DNA from: Bacteroidia bacterium
GTDB taxonomy: Bacteria > Bacteroidota > Bacteroidia > Bacteroidales > Azobacteroidaceae
Assembly: GCA_025996695.1 (NCBI GenBank)
Contig: BNTP01000123.1
Location: forward strand, 1-6,361
Direction: 5' to 3'
DNA length: 6,361 bases
Shown: piece by piece, positions 6,301 to 6,361 of the stretch
How positions within the stretch are numbered: position 1 is the stretch's first letter
Layout: each line of letters opens with the position of its first letter
Translations under genes and position numbers: made by a program
The notes under the pieces: model-generated
Seen by the model: the letters and a program-made list of their open reading frames with translations, nothing else
The model's database searches: none
Told to the model about the DNA's origin: nothing

Positions 6301-6361
6301 GACATCCAATTGGTGTTGTTGGCTGCAAAAACGGCAACAACACCAATTGGATGTCTTCCAA
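3301..6361 (+). CDS. putA: Bifunctional proline dehydrogenase / L-glutamate gamma-semialdehyde dehydrogenase, 3' end missing
   Basis: PutA oxidises proline to glutamate: an FAD domain makes pyrroline-5-carboxylate, and an NAD-dependent aldehyde dehydrogenase domain oxidises the derived semialdehyde. The frame is open for 1020 codons to the window edge, without a stop or frameshift. The proline dehydrogenase barrel spans about 110-440: SIKLSG with Lys179, NLDMEEY with Asp230, VVQAY (261-265), RLVKGAN (294-300), Tyr398 and the Arg416-Arg417 pair of LVRRL, equivalent to E. coli Arg555/556. After a charged linker (about 455-490), the aldehyde dehydrogenase domain spans about 510-945: PPWNF with Asn620, ILKPA with Lys643, LTGGT, ETGGKN with Glu716, GQKCSA with catalytic Cys750, ELFAP with Glu847, and QPFGGMKRS. 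No ribbon-helix-helix DNA-binding domain like that of E. coli PutA is visible at the N-terminus, so it should not act as its own repressor. There is no Shine-Dalgarno. It is probably co-transcribed with rsmG. The C-terminal end is cut, and residues after about 1011-1014 are doubtful because of a terminal inverted repeat. Confidence 0.95.
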   Translation, partial: MEATVSTTEVIDWAKQFLAKADQELTPEELKEQKKFASLVQTPEYKTFLSRMLDESSQIRDNGKLNKRVRQLIQEYGIPDFFTPFDQILIRAYMMGGFLFPAIAMPIFKSKLRKETNKIIISEERPKLTKHLAGRWQSQIGQNVNLLGEVVLGDKEAEHRYLHYLEALKEPDINYISIKLSGIYAQIHALSYEQNKKELCDLVASVYREAIANPYIDASGKSAPKFVNLDMEEYKDSELTLEVFIEVLSRPEFKNYKAGIVVQAYLPDASSFQDRLLAFAKKRVAEGGSPIKMRLVKGANLQMESIVSSMKGWPNPVQRSKVEVDANYMHILDKALLPGNAKIVNIGVASHNYFTIAYAHLLAEKNHVTEYVTFEMLEGMANNLPRVMRKLEKQIILYTPVVKSNHFLNAISYLVRRLDENTGKENFLSYTFNLKLDSPQWNFLAKQFLEAYQLKDTVNTTPYRTQDRTKKPVAQDADTKVFVNEPDTDLDLAPNRQWALDVLKKWEATAIDRDAHKASPEQVKEAIETAEKDASGWRKTTVEERKKLLFQVAENLSAKRGDLIGCMAATTGKTFTEGDVEVSEAIDFARFYPISMQEIDALDTVTHAPKGIVLVIPPWNFPLAIPVGGVVAALAGGNTVILKPATVALPIAWEFVQCFWDAGIPKDALQLVCPADRVALHELTAHPAIKHIILTGGTDTAFRLLENSPRTPLSAETGGKNAIIVTANADQDHAILNIVSSAFSNAGQKCSACSLLLLDKKAFNDETFKTKLKDAVQSMRTGSPWDTMNVVGPMIDNKNEKLHHAIEHLEPGEEWLVAPEFVDKERYILKPTVKWGVKPGSYTFTNELFAPLLSVVCIDDLEQGIEYANSSDYGLTAGLQSLNEAEQTLWKNSIEAGNLYINRGITGAIVRRQPFGGMKRSAFGGGIKAGGPNYVTCFIEFTEKGSNDRVQAATKSYQAAWKNIFSKEEDVSNIYGEENIFRYLPLHSMVLRVQNSDSLEDIQLVLLAAKTATTPIGCLP
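6295..6361. repeat. Perfect 27-bp inverted repeat at the window end
   Basis: The left arm (6295-6321) and right arm (6335-6361) are exact reverse complements, separated by 13 bases (6322-6334). The right arm ends on the last base, so the repeat may extend further. It lies within the putA reading frame, downstream of the aldehyde dehydrogenase domain, where a long perfect palindrome has no obvious role. I infer a fold-back artefact of assembly or amplification at a contig end; a genuine inverted repeat cannot be excluded from sequence alone. Confidence 0.9.

Noticed and set aside
1..6361. CRISPR array, toxin-antitoxin, phage defence or other undescribed system
   Set aside because: All coding capacity is explained by three well-known core families and one tRNA; no array, no unexplained long reading frame and no clustered unknown genes are present.

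Overview
The window reads as a piece of chromosome from a member of the Bacteroidota, most likely Bacteroidales. Three putative promoters match the phylum-specific TTTG / 19-20 nt / TAnnTTTG consensus rather than the usual -35/-10 boxes. Translation starts lack Shine-Dalgarno sequences and lie in A/T-rich leaders, and the proteins resemble Bacteroidales versions of their families. All recognisable genes are on the + strand.

Layout. Bases 1-273 hold no credible gene: a small inverted repeat (44-65), a strong bidirectional terminator for an upstream gene outside the window (76-110), a G-run cluster (111-148), and a promoter (194-225). It drives an M13-family zinc metallopeptidase lipoprotein (274-2307, PepO/neprilysin type). 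A second promoter (2324-2354) drives tRNA-Gln(CTG) at 2402-2472. The tRNA is followed by a 12-bp palindrome and a long terminator-like hairpin (2487-2527). A third promoter (2616-2647) sits almost on top of the start of rsmG (2660-3283, 16S rRNA m7G methyltransferase). Seventeen bases after rsmG begins putA (3301-6361), a bifunctional proline dehydrogenase / L-glutamate-gamma-semialdehyde dehydrogenase. It stays open for 1020 codons and leaves the window without a stop.

How the genes fit together. rsmG and putA are probably co-transcribed, since no convincing promoter lies between them; the peptidase and the tRNA have their own promoters. An envelope peptidase and a proline-to-glutamate enzyme would both suit an amino-acid-using lifestyle, but the sequence does not show that they cooperate.

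The most striking non-genic signal is a perfect 27-bp inverted repeat with a 13-nt spacer that ends on the last base (6295-6361), inside the putA reading frame. The best explanation is an assembly or amplification fold-back at a contig end, so the last ~6-9 residues of the visible PutA should not be trusted. I found no convincing undescribed system; apart from that terminus the region looks like ordinary core genome with some notable regulatory architecture.
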